Positions 37,040 to 46,185 of a DNA stretch of 64,000 nt are shown here, piece by piece. Source of the stretch: Allobosea sp. BH3. GTDB lineage: Bacteria; Pseudomonadota; Alphaproteobacteria; Rhizobiales; Beijerinckiaceae. The stretch is from NCBI RefSeq assembly GCF_025499465.1, contig NZ_JAIMCA010000004.1, positions 744,001 to 808,000 on the forward strand, written 5' to 3'. Both the position numbers and the translations under genes were made by a program. The notes beneath the pieces were generated by a model. That model was not told the origin of the DNA. It was given only the letters and a program-made list of their open reading frames with translations, and made no database searches. How positions within the stretch are numbered: the first letter of the stretch is position 1; each line of letters begins with the position of its first letter.

Positions 37040-37079
37040 CGTCTCGTATCCCGTCTCGCTTCGCGTTCCTTCCCTTAGA

Positions 37080-37124
37080 GCATTTTCGCGCGAACTGGAC
37101 ACCCGGTTCGCGTGAAGAAAATGC
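37080..37124. repeat. dispersed palindromic intergenic repeat, copy A1
   Basis: An imperfect inverted repeat: gcattttcgcgcgaa at the left, ttcgcgtgaagaaaatgc at the right. A near-identical element lies at 61257-61300. Both are intergenic. This looks like a short genome-wide repetitive palindrome; it could fold in RNA. Confidence 0.7.
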
Positions 37125-37180
37125 AATGGAACAGACAGATAGCGCATCCGCCGCTCGGAACGCCGGGCCGTCTGATCAGA

Positions 37181-38128
37181 TCACGCGCTCCTGTTCGACG
37201 CGTCGGCTTCGGAGCGAACGGGCGCGGAAGCGCGGCCGCTGAGGGCCGCGAGTCCGAAACCTCCGAGGATCAGCGCGGCGCCGACGAGGTGGAACAGGCG
37301 TACGGGCTCGCCCAGCAGTACGAAGGCGAGCACCGCCGTGAACAGGGCGACGAGGTGGAAGGAGGCCCCGGTTACGCTGGGGCCGAGCGATGCCACGCAA
37401 CGGTTCCAGATGATGAAGGCGATGAGTGAGGCGAAGATGCCGATATAGAGCACGGCCGCGAGCGGGCCGGGCGCGGTCGGAATCGTGGCGCCCGCCGCCA
37501 GCTCCCAGATCCAGAACGGCAACAGCACCAGGAGCCCCGCCGCCATCGTCGCCGCCAGGAAAAGCAACGGATCGAGATCGGCCGGGCGGCGACGCAACAA
37601 CACCGAATAGAGCGCATAGTTGGCGACCGCGATCAGCACCAGTGGCTCGCCGCCCTGGAAGCTGAGCTGCGACAGCGTCGAGAGATCGCCGCGCGCGACG
37701 ATCCAGGCCACGCCCACGAAGGAGATGGCGATGCCCGCGAGCGTGCGGCCGGAGACCTTCTCGACGCCCAGCACGAAGGCCGCGAGCGGCACCATCAACG
37801 GCAGGGTCGAGTTCAGGAAGGCGACGCTGGCCGCCGGCGCGCTCTGCAGGGCGAGATAGCCGAGCGCGTTGTAGCCGGCGATGCCGAAGGCGCCGCAGGC
37901 CAGCACGATCCCGCGGGCGCGCAGCAGCGCCGGCCACTGCGTCCGCAGCGCGCCGAGCACGAAGGGCAGGAGACAGACGAGCGCGACGATCCAGCGGCCG
38001 ACAGCGAGCGAAACCGGCGGAAAGGAGCCGGCGAGCGCCCGACCGAGCACGAGATTGCCGGCCCAGAACAGCGGCGGCAGCGGCAGGAGCAGCAGCGGCC
38101 GATCCCACAGGAAACGCAGGAACCTCAT
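37181..38128 (-). CDS. EamA/DMT-family drug/metabolite transporter
   Basis: 315 residues with about ten predicted helices in two EamA halves (LLLPLPPLFWAGNLVLGRA near the start; ALYSVLLRRRP and IWNRCVASLGPSVTGASFHLV in the second half). Members export amino acids, nucleotides or other small molecules through the inner membrane. Substrate unknown. It starts 9 bp after the end of the AlaX-type gene, so the two form an operon. The C-terminal tail is polar. Confidence 0.87.
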   Translation of the reverse strand: MRFLRFLWDRPLLLLPLPPLFWAGNLVLGRALAGSFPPVSLAVGRWIVALVCLLPFVLGALRTQWPALLRARGIVLACGAFGIAGYNALGYLALQSAPAASVAFLNSTLPLMVPLAAFVLGVEKVSGRTLAGIAISFVGVAWIVARGDLSTLSQLSFQGGEPLVLIAVANYALYSVLLRRRPADLDPLLFLAATMAAGLLVLLPFWIWELAAGATIPTAPGPLAAVLYIGIFASLIAFIIWNRCVASLGPSVTGASFHLVALFTAVLAFVLLGEPVRLFHLVGAALILGGFGLAALSGRASAPVRSEADASNRSA

Positions 38129-38137
38129 CGCCCGGCC

Positions 38138-38863
38138 TCAAAGGTCGCCGGCGAGGCCGATGCGCAGGCGGCGGTTGTGCCGACCCTTGTTGTCGATCTT
38201 CAGGACGCGGATCGGCGGCGAGCCCCCGGTCGAGGCGAGATGCGTGCCGCCGCAAGCCTGCCTGTCGAGGCCGACGATCTCGACGATTCGCACCTGTCCA
38301 TCATCGGTCGGCGGTGGGGCGACAGAGCGCGAGCGGATCAGGCCGGGCTCCGCGAAGGCATCGGCTTCGGGGACATGGTGCTGGCGAACCGCGAGGTCCT
38401 GCCTGATCAGCGCGTTGACCTCGTCCTCGATGGCGCGCAGGCGGTCGTTATCAGCGCTGGCGAGGTCGAAATCGATGCGCGCCGTGCCGTCCCCGTTCAT
38501 CTGCACGCCGGTTACGAGCGCCCCGTCGAAACCCTGAAAAACAACGGCGTTGACGATGTGCAGATCGGTATGGAGCGCGCGCATCACCCGGCGGAAGCCT
38601 GCATCGACCCGCGCCTCAACGGTATCCGAGGTCAGTTCGACAGGCTCCTCCAGCAGGTGCCAGAGCTGGCCGCCCTCATTCTCGAAGCCTGTCACGGCCG
38701 CTTCGCCGCCAGCCCAGGCGAGAGCGCCGCGATCTGGCAATTGCCCGCCGCCACCGGGATAGAAGGGGCTCTCCGCAAGCACGACGCGGCCCGGCCTCGC
38801 AGCGACGATATGCGTCTCCAGCGTCAGCACGTCTGGATTGTCGAGGCAGAAATAGCTCGCCAT
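38138..38863 (-). CDS. AlaX-type alanyl-tRNA editing protein
   Basis: About 241 residues, the second-domain editing fold of alanyl-tRNA synthetase as a free protein. Seen: ESPFYPGGGGQLPDRG, the metal site HTDLHIVNAV (H-x3-H) near residue 98, and CGGTHLAST (Cys-x3-His) near 206. AlaX hydrolyses mischarged Ser- or Gly-tRNA-Ala in the cytoplasm. MASYFCLDN at 38861-38863 is taken as start; the frame opens 10 codons earlier. Co-transcribed with the EamA transporter, a frequent pairing for amino-acid related proteins (inference). Confidence 0.88.
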   Translation of the reverse strand: MASYFCLDNPDVLTLETHIVAARPGRVVLAESPFYPGGGGQLPDRGALAWAGGEAAVTGFENEGGQLWHLLEEPVELTSDTVEARVDAGFRRVMRALHTDLHIVNAVVFQGFDGALVTGVQMNGDGTARIDFDLASADNDRLRAIEDEVNALIRQDLAVRQHHVPEADAFAEPGLIRSRSVAPPPTDDGQVRIVEIVGLDRQACGGTHLASTGGSPPIRVLKIDNKGRHNRRLRIGLAGDL

Positions 38864-38961
38864 GCGTCTTGGGTTCCTTCGCAACGCCGACAAGGCGTTG
38901 GCTGCGAAGGAAGGGTGGAGAACGGCGCCGACCAGCTATAGGCGGAAATTGCGCAAGCCTC

Positions 38962-39792
38962 TCAGCCAGCGGCGGCGCGCACCCATTGCAGCGGCGTGAT
39001 TCCATAAGCGCGCTTGAAATGCCGCGTCAGCGCGCTCTGGTCGTAGAAGCCGGCATCGACCGCAGCCGCGGCGATCGTTGCCCCGCGCTCGAGCGCCCTG
39101 ATCGCCGCCTTCAGGCGCAGCTGGGTGAGGTAGGCATGCGGGGTCAACCCCGTCGCGCGCTTGAACAGCGCGATGAGCTGGAAGGGCGAGAGCCCGACAG
39201 CGGTCCCGAGCTCCTCCAGCATCAGCTCGTCGGCATAGCGCGCCCGCATGATGTCCCGCACACGGGCGACCTTGCCGGCATCGCACATCGGCAGCGACAA
39301 CCCCGGCTGGTCGGAGGCATGCCGCCGGATCAGCGTGCCGAAGCTGCGTAGCAGGAGTTCGCGCTCCTCGAACGGGTCATTTCCTTCATCGAGGGTCCGG
39401 TGCAGCCCGAGAAAGGCGGCGATCAGATCGGCATCGTGGAAGGTGTTGCGGCAGAAATAGGCTGTGGCGTCGAGGCCTAGCTCGGCCTTGAGCAGCTCGA
39501 TCGCGGGAGCGGTCAGATAGAACCCGCGATAGCGCCAGCGCCGGCTCCAGCCCATGCGCCCGGAATGCGGCTCGTCGGGATTGAAGACGAGCAGCGTCGA
39601 GGTCGTCGCCTCGTCGCTCAGACCACGGCTCTTGAACTCGGCACCGCCGGCCTCGGTCACAGCGACGACGAAGGCCTCGTGGCTGTGCGGCGCATAATCA
39701 TGGCTGGTGAAATCGGCGACAAGGCAGCTCAGCCCCGGAACGCGGGGATCGCGCCAGTAGCGGGACGAGTTGCGCGGATCGATACGTGCCAA
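38962..39792 (-). CDS. AraC-family transcriptional regulator
   Basis: About 276 residues. The N-terminal cupin-like AraC ligand domain has HSHEAFVVAVTEAG and LVFNPDEPHSGR. The C-terminal HTH pair has MLEELGTAVGLSPFQLIALFKRATGLTPHAYLTQLRL and AAAAVDAGFYDQSALTRHFKRAYGITPLQW. No ATG fits; TTG at 39790-39792 is the best start because it begins the recognisable domain and just follows the stop of the upstream aidB-like gene. Its likely target is the adjacent aidB-like gene or the alaX/EamA pair. Confidence 0.87.
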   Translation of the reverse strand: MARIDPRNSSRYWRDPRVPGLSCLVADFTSHDYAPHSHEAFVVAVTEAGGAEFKSRGLSDEATTSTLLVFNPDEPHSGRMGWSRRWRYRGFYLTAPAIELLKAELGLDATAYFCRNTFHDADLIAAFLGLHRTLDEGNDPFEERELLLRSFGTLIRRHASDQPGLSLPMCDAGKVARVRDIMRARYADELMLEELGTAVGLSPFQLIALFKRATGLTPHAYLTQLRLKAAIRALERGATIAAAAVDAGFYDQSALTRHFKRAYGITPLQWVRAAAG

Positions 39793-39806
39793 GATGCAAA
39801 CCAGCG

Positions 39807-41477
39807 TCAGGACAGCCGTGATCGTGCGACGATCGCATTCAGATCGCAACCGCGCGGCAGGCTCCCGAACGCGCGGTTCGGCAGGCCCTCGAGCCGCGAG
39901 CCGATGAAGGCGTCCGCCGCAGCAGCGCTCGAATGCCGCAGGAGCAGCGCCGCCTCCATCACCGTCGCGATCTGCGCGGCGATCTGGCGGGCGCGGTGTT
40001 CCTGCTCCCGCGTATCGGACAGCTCGGTCTCGAGCGCGTCGATGGCGAGGTCGAGCCGCCTGTCCGCGCCGCGCGCGAGCGCAAGCTCCGCGATAAGCGC
40101 CGCGACGCTGTCGGGCTCGCGCTGCAGCGCGCGCAGCACGTCGAGGCAGATGACATTGCCCGTGCCCTCCCAGATGCCGTTGAGCGGCGCCTCGCGATAG
40201 AGCCGCGGCATCGGCTGCTCCTCGACGAAGCCGTTGCCGCCATGGCATTCGACGCATTCCGCCACGAAGGCCGGCACGCGCTTGCAGTTCCAGTATTTCG
40301 CGACCGGGGTGAGCAGGCGTTCCAGCAGCCGCGCCTCCTCTGACCCCGCCTCCGCCTCGTCCACGGCGCGTGCGAGGCGAAAGCCGAGCAGCGTCGCGGC
40401 CTCCGATTCCAGGCAGAGATCGGCGAGCACGTTGCGCATCAGCGGCTGCTCGGCGATCACCCGCTGGAAGGCGCGGCGATGATGCGTGTGGTGTAGCGTC
40501 AGGCTCAGCGCCCAGCGCATCAGCCCGGCCGAGCCGACGGCGAAGTCGAGCCGGGTCAGATGCGCCGTCTCGATGGCGACGCGCACGCCGCGCCCCTCCT
40601 CCCCGAGCAGCACCGCATAGGTGTCGTCATACTCGATCTCTGAAGAAGCGTTGGAGCGGTTTCCGCACTTGTCCTTCAACCGCTGGATGAAGAAGCGGTT
40701 GCGCGTGCCGTCCGGCAGCGAGCGCGGCACGAAGAAGCAGCTCGGCCCCTTTTCGGTCTGGGCGAGCGTCAGGAAGGCATCACTCATCGGGGCCGAGCAG
40801 AACCATTTATGGCCGGTCAGCCGATATTCGCCGCCCGGCCCGCCGCCATTCACCGGCACCGCCCGCGTCGCATTGGCACGCAGATCCGAGCCGCCCTGCT
40901 TCTCGGTCAGCGCCATGCCCATGGTCACCGCGGCCTTTTCCGCCACCGGCACGGGGCGCGGATCATAGGCTTCCGCCAGCAGGCTCGCCTCCCACTCCGC
41001 CCGGATGGCGGGCACGAGGCGAAGTGCGGGAAGTGAGGAATAGGCCATGCCGGTCGGGCAGCCGACGCCGTTCTCGATCTGGTTCCAGACATAAGACAAC
41101 GCGGCGCGGGCCGCATGCGCTCCCGACCGGTTGGCGCTCCAGGCCAGCGAATGCACGCCGGAGCCGAAGGCGAGCTCCATCAGCGCGTGATAGCTCGGAT
41201 GAAACTCGACGACGTCGATGCGATGGCCGAAGCGGTCGTGGCTCTTCAGCGTCGGCCCGTGCCGATTGGCGAGATGCGCATGCTCCTGCCAAGCCGGATC
41301 GCCGGCCGCGCGGCCGAGCTTCCCGGCGCGCTCCGCCACCCAGCCAGCCCCCTCGCGCTCGACGGCCGCCCGCAGGATCGCATCCTGCGTAAAGACATCG
41401 ATGCCGGTCAGCGCGCCGGACTGGTTGGTCACTTCATGCGTGGTCGCCGGATAGATCCGGGCATCCATCGCGAACAT
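39807..41477 (-). CDS. aidB: AidB-like acyl-CoA dehydrogenase
   Basis: 556 residues, close to E. coli AidB (541). N-terminal THEVTNQSGALTGIDVFTQ, VEREGAGW, LANRHGPTLKSHDRFG, RIDVVEFHPSYHALM are characteristic of AidB rather than metabolic acyl-CoA dehydrogenases. MALTEKQGGSDLRA, TGHKWFCSAPMSDAFL and ECHGGNGFVEEQPMPRLYREAPLNGIWEGTGN mark the FAD and active-site region. The family binds FAD and DNA and is tied to alkylation damage response, with unclear catalysis. It is followed 14 bp later by the AraC gene, which could make the pair inducible. Confidence 0.87.
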   Translation of the reverse strand: MFAMDARIYPATTHEVTNQSGALTGIDVFTQDAILRAAVEREGAGWVAERAGKLGRAAGDPAWQEHAHLANRHGPTLKSHDRFGHRIDVVEFHPSYHALMELAFGSGVHSLAWSANRSGAHAARAALSYVWNQIENGVGCPTGMAYSSLPALRLVPAIRAEWEASLLAEAYDPRPVPVAEKAAVTMGMALTEKQGGSDLRANATRAVPVNGGGPGGEYRLTGHKWFCSAPMSDAFLTLAQTEKGPSCFFVPRSLPDGTRNRFFIQRLKDKCGNRSNASSEIEYDDTYAVLLGEEGRGVRVAIETAHLTRLDFAVGSAGLMRWALSLTLHHTHHRRAFQRVIAEQPLMRNVLADLCLESEAATLLGFRLARAVDEAEAGSEEARLLERLLTPVAKYWNCKRVPAFVAECVECHGGNGFVEEQPMPRLYREAPLNGIWEGTGNVICLDVLRALQREPDSVAALIAELALARGADRRLDLAIDALETELSDTREQEHRARQIAAQIATVMEAALLLRHSSAAAADAFIGSRLEGLPNRAFGSLPRGCDLNAIVARSRLS

Positions 41478-41615
41478 GCTGTCCCTCCCCGGCCAAGCGT
41501 CGCAGCGCCGACGGTAACCCGTCAGGCCGTAAAGCTATAGGCGAGAATTGCGCACGAAGCCCCGGATCGGCATCACGCGGACGAGGCGCTTTTCGGCATC
41601 TTCCGCGAGCGCAGA

Positions 41616-42305
41616 CTACTCGAACAGATCGGGAAAACTCGCCTCCGTCTTCGGCAGGGCGCGGAGGATCTCGGTGAGGTGATGGCGCATGGCGACCTCA
41701 GCCCGGGCGCGATCGCTCGCGTCGATCGCGTCCATGATGCTCCGGTGCTGCTCCACCAGCGGCAGCATGGCGTCGGCACCCGGCAGGGTCAGCTGGCAGA
41801 CCCGGTCCATATGCGCCTTGATGTCCCGGATCGCTTCCCAGGCCAACGGCATGCCGACGCCTTCCGTCAGCTCGATGTGGAAGAGCTCGTCATAGTGCTG
41901 GAAGGTGGAGTGGTCGCCCCTGGCCGCAGCCTTCTCCTGCATGTCGAGCAGGTCCGCGATCCGCATCCGGCTCTGGGCTGAAAAGGCCTGGCAGGCCTGA
42001 CGGACGATCGCGACCTCCACCGCTTCGCGCACGAAGCGCGCCTCCATCATCTTCCGGACCGAGAACTTGACCACGACCGTGCCGCGCTGCGGCTGCACGT
42101 CGACGAGCCGCGTCTTGGCGAGCGCGATCAGCGCCTCCCGGACCGGCTGCCGCGACACCCCGTATTTCAGCGCGATCTCCTGCTCCGAGAGGCGCGTACC
42201 GGGCGGCATTTCCAGCGCGATGATCGCCCGACGCAACTCGGCCTCGACACGCCCAGCGGCCGAGGTGCCCGGGAAGGACGGGGGAGATACCAACGAAAGG
42301 CTCAA
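41616..42305 (-). CDS. GntR/FCD-family transcriptional regulator
   Basis: About 229 residues. Winged-helix GntR domain (AELRRAIIALEMPPGTRLSEQEIALKYGVSRQPVREALIAL) in the first 85 residues, then an all-helical FCD effector domain with the metal-type residues in FQHYDELFHIELTEG and VEQHRSIMDAIDA. The start is unclear: GTG 42318-42320, or TTG 42303-42305 with GGAGG 8 nt upstream, which I prefer. It is divergent from the uronate TRAP/kduID unit, and the shared region contains repeated CATAC boxes. It likely represses that unit and is released by a uronate-derived ligand (inference from family and context). Confidence 0.9.
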   Translation of the reverse strand: MSLSLVSPPSFPGTSAAGRVEAELRRAIIALEMPPGTRLSEQEIALKYGVSRQPVREALIALAKTRLVDVQPQRGTVVVKFSVRKMMEARFVREAVEVAIVRQACQAFSAQSRMRIADLLDMQEKAAARGDHSTFQHYDELFHIELTEGVGMPLAWEAIRDIKAHMDRVCQLTLPGADAMLPLVEQHRSIMDAIDASDRARAEVAMRHHLTEILRALPKTEASFPDLFE

Positions 42306-42333
42306 GTCGAAAACCTCCACGCCTGTTGCGTGC

Positions 42334-42356
42334 CATACGATTACATACTACCATAC
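42334..42356. promoter_or_regulatory. candidate GntR operator (three CATAC boxes)
   Basis: Within the divergent region between the GntR and TRAP genes there are three CATAC repeats (42334, 42344 and 42352; spacing 10 and 8). Within a partially symmetric 20-base block, ATTACATACTACCATACAAT, 12 of 20 positions match the reverse complement. The block is AT-rich against a GC-rich background. The link to the regulator is inferred. Confidence 0.45.
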
Positions 42357-42463
42357 AATCACTGCAGCAACCAAGCATGGCTGCCCGCAGCAAGCTTACG
42401 ATCGAAGCGCCCCCCAACAAGCCGGGAAACGGCAAGGGCCTCGAATCCAAGGGAGAACGCACA

Positions 42464-43450
42464 ATGACCTCACGCCGCAGTTTCCTCGCCTGCACCGTCG
42501 CGCTCGCCTTCTCGGCAGCCGCGGCGACCTCCGCCCTGGCTCAGAGCGTCACGCTGCGCTCGGCCGACATCCATCCGACCGACTATCCCACCGTCGAAGC
42601 CGTTCGCCACATGGGCAAGCTGCTCGAGGAGCGCACCCAGGGCCGCGTCAAGATCAACGTCTTCCACTCAGCCCAGCTCGGGCAGGAGAAGGATACGATC
42701 GACCAGACGCGCTTCGGCGTCATCGACATGAACCGCATCAACATGGCGCCGTTCAACAACCTGATCCCGGCGACCAACGTCCCGTCCCTGCCCTTCATCT
42801 TCCGCTCGGTCGCCCACATGCGGAAGGTCATGGACGGGCCGATCGGCGACAACCTGCTGAAGGATTTCGAGAAGCACGACCTGATCGGGCTCGCCTTCTA
42901 CGATTCCGGCTCGCGCTCGTTCTATAATTCCAAGCGCCCGATCAACAGCCCCGCCGACATGAAGGGCATGAAGATTCGCGTCCAGCAGTCCGACATGTTC
43001 GTCGCCCTGGTCTCGGCGCTCGGCGCCAATGCCACGCCGATGCCGTTCGGAGAGGTCTATTCGGCGCTCCAGACCGGCGTCATCGACGGCGCCGAGAACA
43101 ACTGGCCGTCCTATGAATCGACCCGCCACTTCGAAGTCGCGAAGTTCTATTCGGTCACGGAGCACTCGCTCTCGCCGGAGGCACTGGTGATGTCGAAGAA
43201 GAGCTTCGAGAAGTTCAACGCAGCGGACCAGGCGCTGATCAAGGCCGCGGCCAAGGAATCGGTCCTCAAGATGCGCGAGCTCTGGGATGCGCGCGAGAAG
43301 GCTTCCGAGGCCAAGGTCAAGGCCGGTGGCGCCCAGATCAACACCGTCGACAAGAAGCCCTTCATCGACGCGATGAAGCCGGTCTACGACAAGTTCGTCA
43401 CCGACCAGAAGCTCAAGGACATGGTCGCCGCCATTCAGGCAGTGAACTGA
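42464..43450 (+). CDS. TRAP transporter substrate-binding protein (DctP family)
   Basis: 328 residues. An N-terminal signal peptide (SRRSFLACTVALAFSAAAATSALA, with a twin-Arg-like start) is followed by a periplasmic binding protein. Seen: HPTDYPTVEAVRHMGKLLEERT, GQEKDTIDQTRFGVIDMNRIN, MKGMKIRVQQSDMFVALVSALGANATPMPFGEVYSALQTGVIDGAENN, all typical of DctP. ATG 42464 is favoured by GGGAG 9 nt upstream; the frame opens earlier without signal-peptide character. The next genes encode the two permease subunits. Ligand is probably an uronate or unsaturated uronate, given kduI/kduD/kdgF downstream. Confidence 0.93.
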   Translation: MTSRRSFLACTVALAFSAAAATSALAQSVTLRSADIHPTDYPTVEAVRHMGKLLEERTQGRVKINVFHSAQLGQEKDTIDQTRFGVIDMNRINMAPFNNLIPATNVPSLPFIFRSVAHMRKVMDGPIGDNLLKDFEKHDLIGLAFYDSGSRSFYNSKRPINSPADMKGMKIRVQQSDMFVALVSALGANATPMPFGEVYSALQTGVIDGAENNWPSYESTRHFEVAKFYSVTEHSLSPEALVMSKKSFEKFNAADQALIKAAAKESVLKMRELWDAREKASEAKVKAGGAQINTVDKKPFIDAMKPVYDKFVTDQKLKDMVAAIQAVN

Positions 43451-43520
43451 GTCTCGATCAGGCAGGGCGGTCTGGAACGGCCGCCCTGCTCTCGACCCCT
43501 TGCCAGCTCGGGCAGATTTC

Positions 43521-44054
43521 ATGCGCGCTTTCACAGCCCTTCTGACACGCCTCGATGCCAAGCTCAGCCTGTTCGCGCTGATCACCGCAGGAACCGGCCT
43601 CGTCCTGATGACCGTGATGGTCGCCTGGGGCGTCTTCGGCCGCTACGTCCTGAACGACACGCCGATCTGGGTCGAAGCCGGGTCGCTGTTCCTGATGTCC
43701 TGGTTCATCCTGCTCGGCGCGGCCGTCGGCGTGCGCGAGAGTGACCATCTCGGCTTCGAGGTGGGGCTGGTGATGTCACCGCCGCCGCTGCGCGCCGCAC
43801 TGATCGTACTGGGCGAAGGGCTCGTCTGCGCCTTCGGCCTCGCCATGCTGGTCTATGGCTGGCAGCTCGCCGCCGGAACCTGGAGCGACAGGATGCCGAT
43901 CATCGGCATTCCACGCGGCTGGGACTATGTGCCGATCGCCGCAGGCGGCGCGCTGATCGCCCTGTTCGCGCTCGAGAAGATCCTGCTGTTCGTCACGGGC
44001 GAAAAGCAGGCCCCGCTCGGCTTCGTCCATTTCGGCGAAAGCCAGGAGGCCTGA
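43521..44054 (+). CDS. TRAP transporter small permease (DctQ family)
   Basis: 177 residues, four predicted membrane helices (LFALITAGTGLVLMTVMVAWGVFG, LFLMSWFILLGAAVGV, LIVLGEGLVCAFGLAMLVYG, AGGALIALFALEKILLFV). The loop between the first helices, RYVLNDTPIWVEAGSLF, and the VRESDHLGFEV motif are DctQ hallmarks. It pairs with the large permease 3 bp downstream. ATG 43521 is preferred to an upstream start that gives a hydrophilic extension. Confidence 0.92.
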   Translation: MRAFTALLTRLDAKLSLFALITAGTGLVLMTVMVAWGVFGRYVLNDTPIWVEAGSLFLMSWFILLGAAVGVRESDHLGFEVGLVMSPPPLRAALIVLGEGLVCAFGLAMLVYGWQLAAGTWSDRMPIIGIPRGWDYVPIAAGGALIALFALEKILLFVTGEKQAPLGFVHFGESQEA

Positions 44055-44057
44055 ACC

Positions 44058-45338
44058 ATGGAACTCTGGATTCTCTTCGGCGTCTTCTCCGTTCTGCTGC
44101 TGATCGGTGTGCCGGTCGCCTTCTGCCTCGGCCTCGCTTCCGTGGCGACGGTCGTCTACATGGGCCTGCCGCCGATCGTGGTCTTCCAGCAGATGAACTC
44201 CGGCATGAACGCCTTCGCCATGATGGCGATCCCGTTCTTCATCTATGCCGGCGACCTGATGATCCGCGGCGGCATCGCCGAACGGCTGATCCAGATGGCG
44301 GCGAGCCTCGTCGGTCATCTGCGCGGCGGCCTCGGACAGGTCAACGTCGTCACCTGCACGCTCTTCGGCGGCATCTCCGGCTCTGCCGTGGCGGACGCAT
44401 CGGCTGTCGGCGGGCTGATGATCCCGCAGATGAAGAAGCGCGGCTACGACGCCGACTACGCCGTCAATGTCACGGCGAATGCGGCGATCATCGCGCTGCT
44501 GATCCCGCCTTCGCACAACATGATCATCTATTCGCTCTCGGCGGGCGGTAATCTCTCGATCGCGGACCTGTTCACGGCCGGCATCGTGCCGGGCCTCATG
44601 CTCTGCGCCGCGCTGATGGTCGCCGCCTGGGCGGTCGCGGTGAAGCGCGGCTATCCGCGCGATGCCTTTCCCGGGTTCGCCGCGGTCGGGCGCTATGTCG
44701 TCCTGGCGCTGCCCGGCATCCTGCTGATCGGCATCATCTTCGGCGGCGTCCGCTCCGGCGTCTTCACCGCGACGGAATCATCCTGCGTCGCCGTCGTCTA
44801 CGCCATCCTCGTCACCATCTTCGTCTATCGCCAGCTCACCTGGACAGCTTTCCTTGAGGCGACGCTCGGCGCCGTACGGACGACGGCGATGGTATTGCTG
44901 GTGATCGGCACGGCCGGAGCCTTCGGCTGGCTGATGGCCTTCCTGGAGGTGCCGCAGGCGACCATCGCCGCGATGAAGGCGGTCTCGGACAATCCCATCG
45001 TCATCCTGCTGATGATCAACCTGATCCTGCTGGTGCTCGGCACTTTCATGGACATGGCGCCGATGATCATCATCTGCACGCCGATCTTCCTGCCGGTGGT
45101 GAAGGCGTTCGGCGTCGATCCCATCCATTTCGGCGTGATCCTGATCCTGAACGCCGGCATCGGCCTCAATACCCCCCCGGTCGGCTCGGTGCAGTTCGTC
45201 GCCTGCGCCATCGGCCGCATCTCCATCGGCGAGTCGATGCGGACGATCTGGCCCTTCTACGGCGCCAGCGTCGCCGTGCTCCTGCTCGTCACCTATGTGC
45301 CCGGCCTGTCGCTCTGGCTGCCGCGGCTGTTCCACTGA
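44058..45338 (+). CDS. TRAP transporter large permease (DctM family)
   Basis: 426 residues, about 12 helices. Typical DctM blocks: MNSGMNAFAMMAIPFFIYAGDLM near the start, GGISGSAVADASAVGGLMIPQMKKRGYDADYAV, IALLIPPSHNMIIYSL, and LILNAGIGLNTPPVGSVQF near the end. It drives sodium/proton-coupled uptake of an organic acid with the binding protein and small permease. It follows the small permease by 3 bp. Confidence 0.94.
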   Translation: MELWILFGVFSVLLLIGVPVAFCLGLASVATVVYMGLPPIVVFQQMNSGMNAFAMMAIPFFIYAGDLMIRGGIAERLIQMAASLVGHLRGGLGQVNVVTCTLFGGISGSAVADASAVGGLMIPQMKKRGYDADYAVNVTANAAIIALLIPPSHNMIIYSLSAGGNLSIADLFTAGIVPGLMLCAALMVAAWAVAVKRGYPRDAFPGFAAVGRYVVLALPGILLIGIIFGGVRSGVFTATESSCVAVVYAILVTIFVYRQLTWTAFLEATLGAVRTTAMVLLVIGTAGAFGWLMAFLEVPQATIAAMKAVSDNPIVILLMINLILLVLGTFMDMAPMIIICTPIFLPVVKAFGVDPIHFGVILILNAGIGLNTPPVGSVQFVACAIGRISIGESMRTIWPFYGASVAVLLLVTYVPGLSLWLPRLFH

Positions 45339-45348
45339 AGGACCGATC

Positions 45349-46185
45349 ATGACCATCGAGATTCGCCAGGTTTCGCACCCCGAGGCGGTGAAGGGCTTCG
45401 ACACGGCCGAACTGCGCCGCCACTTTCTGATCGAGGAACTCTTCGTCCCCGGCGAGGTGACGCTGACCTACAGCCATCTCGACCGCGTCATCGTCGGCGG
45501 CGCCATGCCCACGGCCAAGCCCATCACGCTGCCGACGCCGAAGGCGGTCGGCACCGACGCCTTCCTGAGGCGCCGCGAGCTCGGCATCGTCAATGTCGGC
45601 GGGCCGGGCAAGGTCAGCGTCGGCGGCAAGGACTACCCGCTCGCCAAGCGCGACGCGCTCTATGTCGGCAAGGAGGCCGGCGAGGTCGTCTTCGCGAGCG
45701 ACGACGCTGCGAACCCGGCGAAGTTCTACCTGCTCTCGACCCCGGCCCATGCCGTGCATCCGACCAAGGTCATCCGAGAGGCTGATGCCAAGACGCTGGC
45801 GCTCGGCGAGCAGGCGACAGCCAACAAGCGGGTCATCCGCCAGTACATCATCCCCGGCGTCTGCGACACCTGCCAGCTCGTCATGGGCGTGACCACGCTG
45901 GATGAAGGCAGCATCTGGAACACCATGCCCGCGCATGTCCATGACCGGCGCTGCGAGATCTATCTCTATTTCGACGTCCCTGCCGACGCGCGCGTCTTCC
46001 ACCTGATGGGCGAGCCGCAGGAGACCCGCCATCTCGTCGTCGCCAACGAGCAGGCGATCCTCTCGCCCGGCTGGTCGATCCATTCCGGCGTCGGCACCAA
46101 GGCCTATTCCTTCATCTGGGGCATGGGCGGCGACAACGTCGACTACACCGACATGGACATGGTCGCGACCGGCGAGCTGCGCTGA
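45349..46185 (+). CDS. kduI: 5-keto-4-deoxyuronate isomerase (KduI)
   Basis: 278 residues, the exact KduI size. IRQVSHPEAVKGFDTAELRRHFL, YSHLDRVIVGGAMPT, FLRRRELGIVNVGG, QLVMGVTTLDEGSIWNTMPAHVHDRRCEIYLYFD (metal-binding His/Glu cluster) and SPGWSIHSGVGTKAYSFIWGM are the family signature. It isomerises 5-keto-4-deoxyuronate to 2,5-diketo-3-deoxygluconate. ATG 45349 sits 10 bp after dctM stop, with AAGGA 6 nt upstream. Confidence 0.96.
   Translation: MTIEIRQVSHPEAVKGFDTAELRRHFLIEELFVPGEVTLTYSHLDRVIVGGAMPTAKPITLPTPKAVGTDAFLRRRELGIVNVGGPGKVSVGGKDYPLAKRDALYVGKEAGEVVFASDDAANPAKFYLLSTPAHAVHPTKVIREADAKTLALGEQATANKRVIRQYIIPGVCDTCQLVMGVTTLDEGSIWNTMPAHVHDRRCEIYLYFDVPADARVFHLMGEPQETRHLVVANEQAILSPGWSIHSGVGTKAYSFIWGMGGDNVDYTDMDMVATGELR

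Noticed and set aside
37176..38255. Arg-rich open frame overlapping the EamA gene
   Set aside because: Shadow frame with low-complexity R/A/P; the real frame encodes membrane helices.
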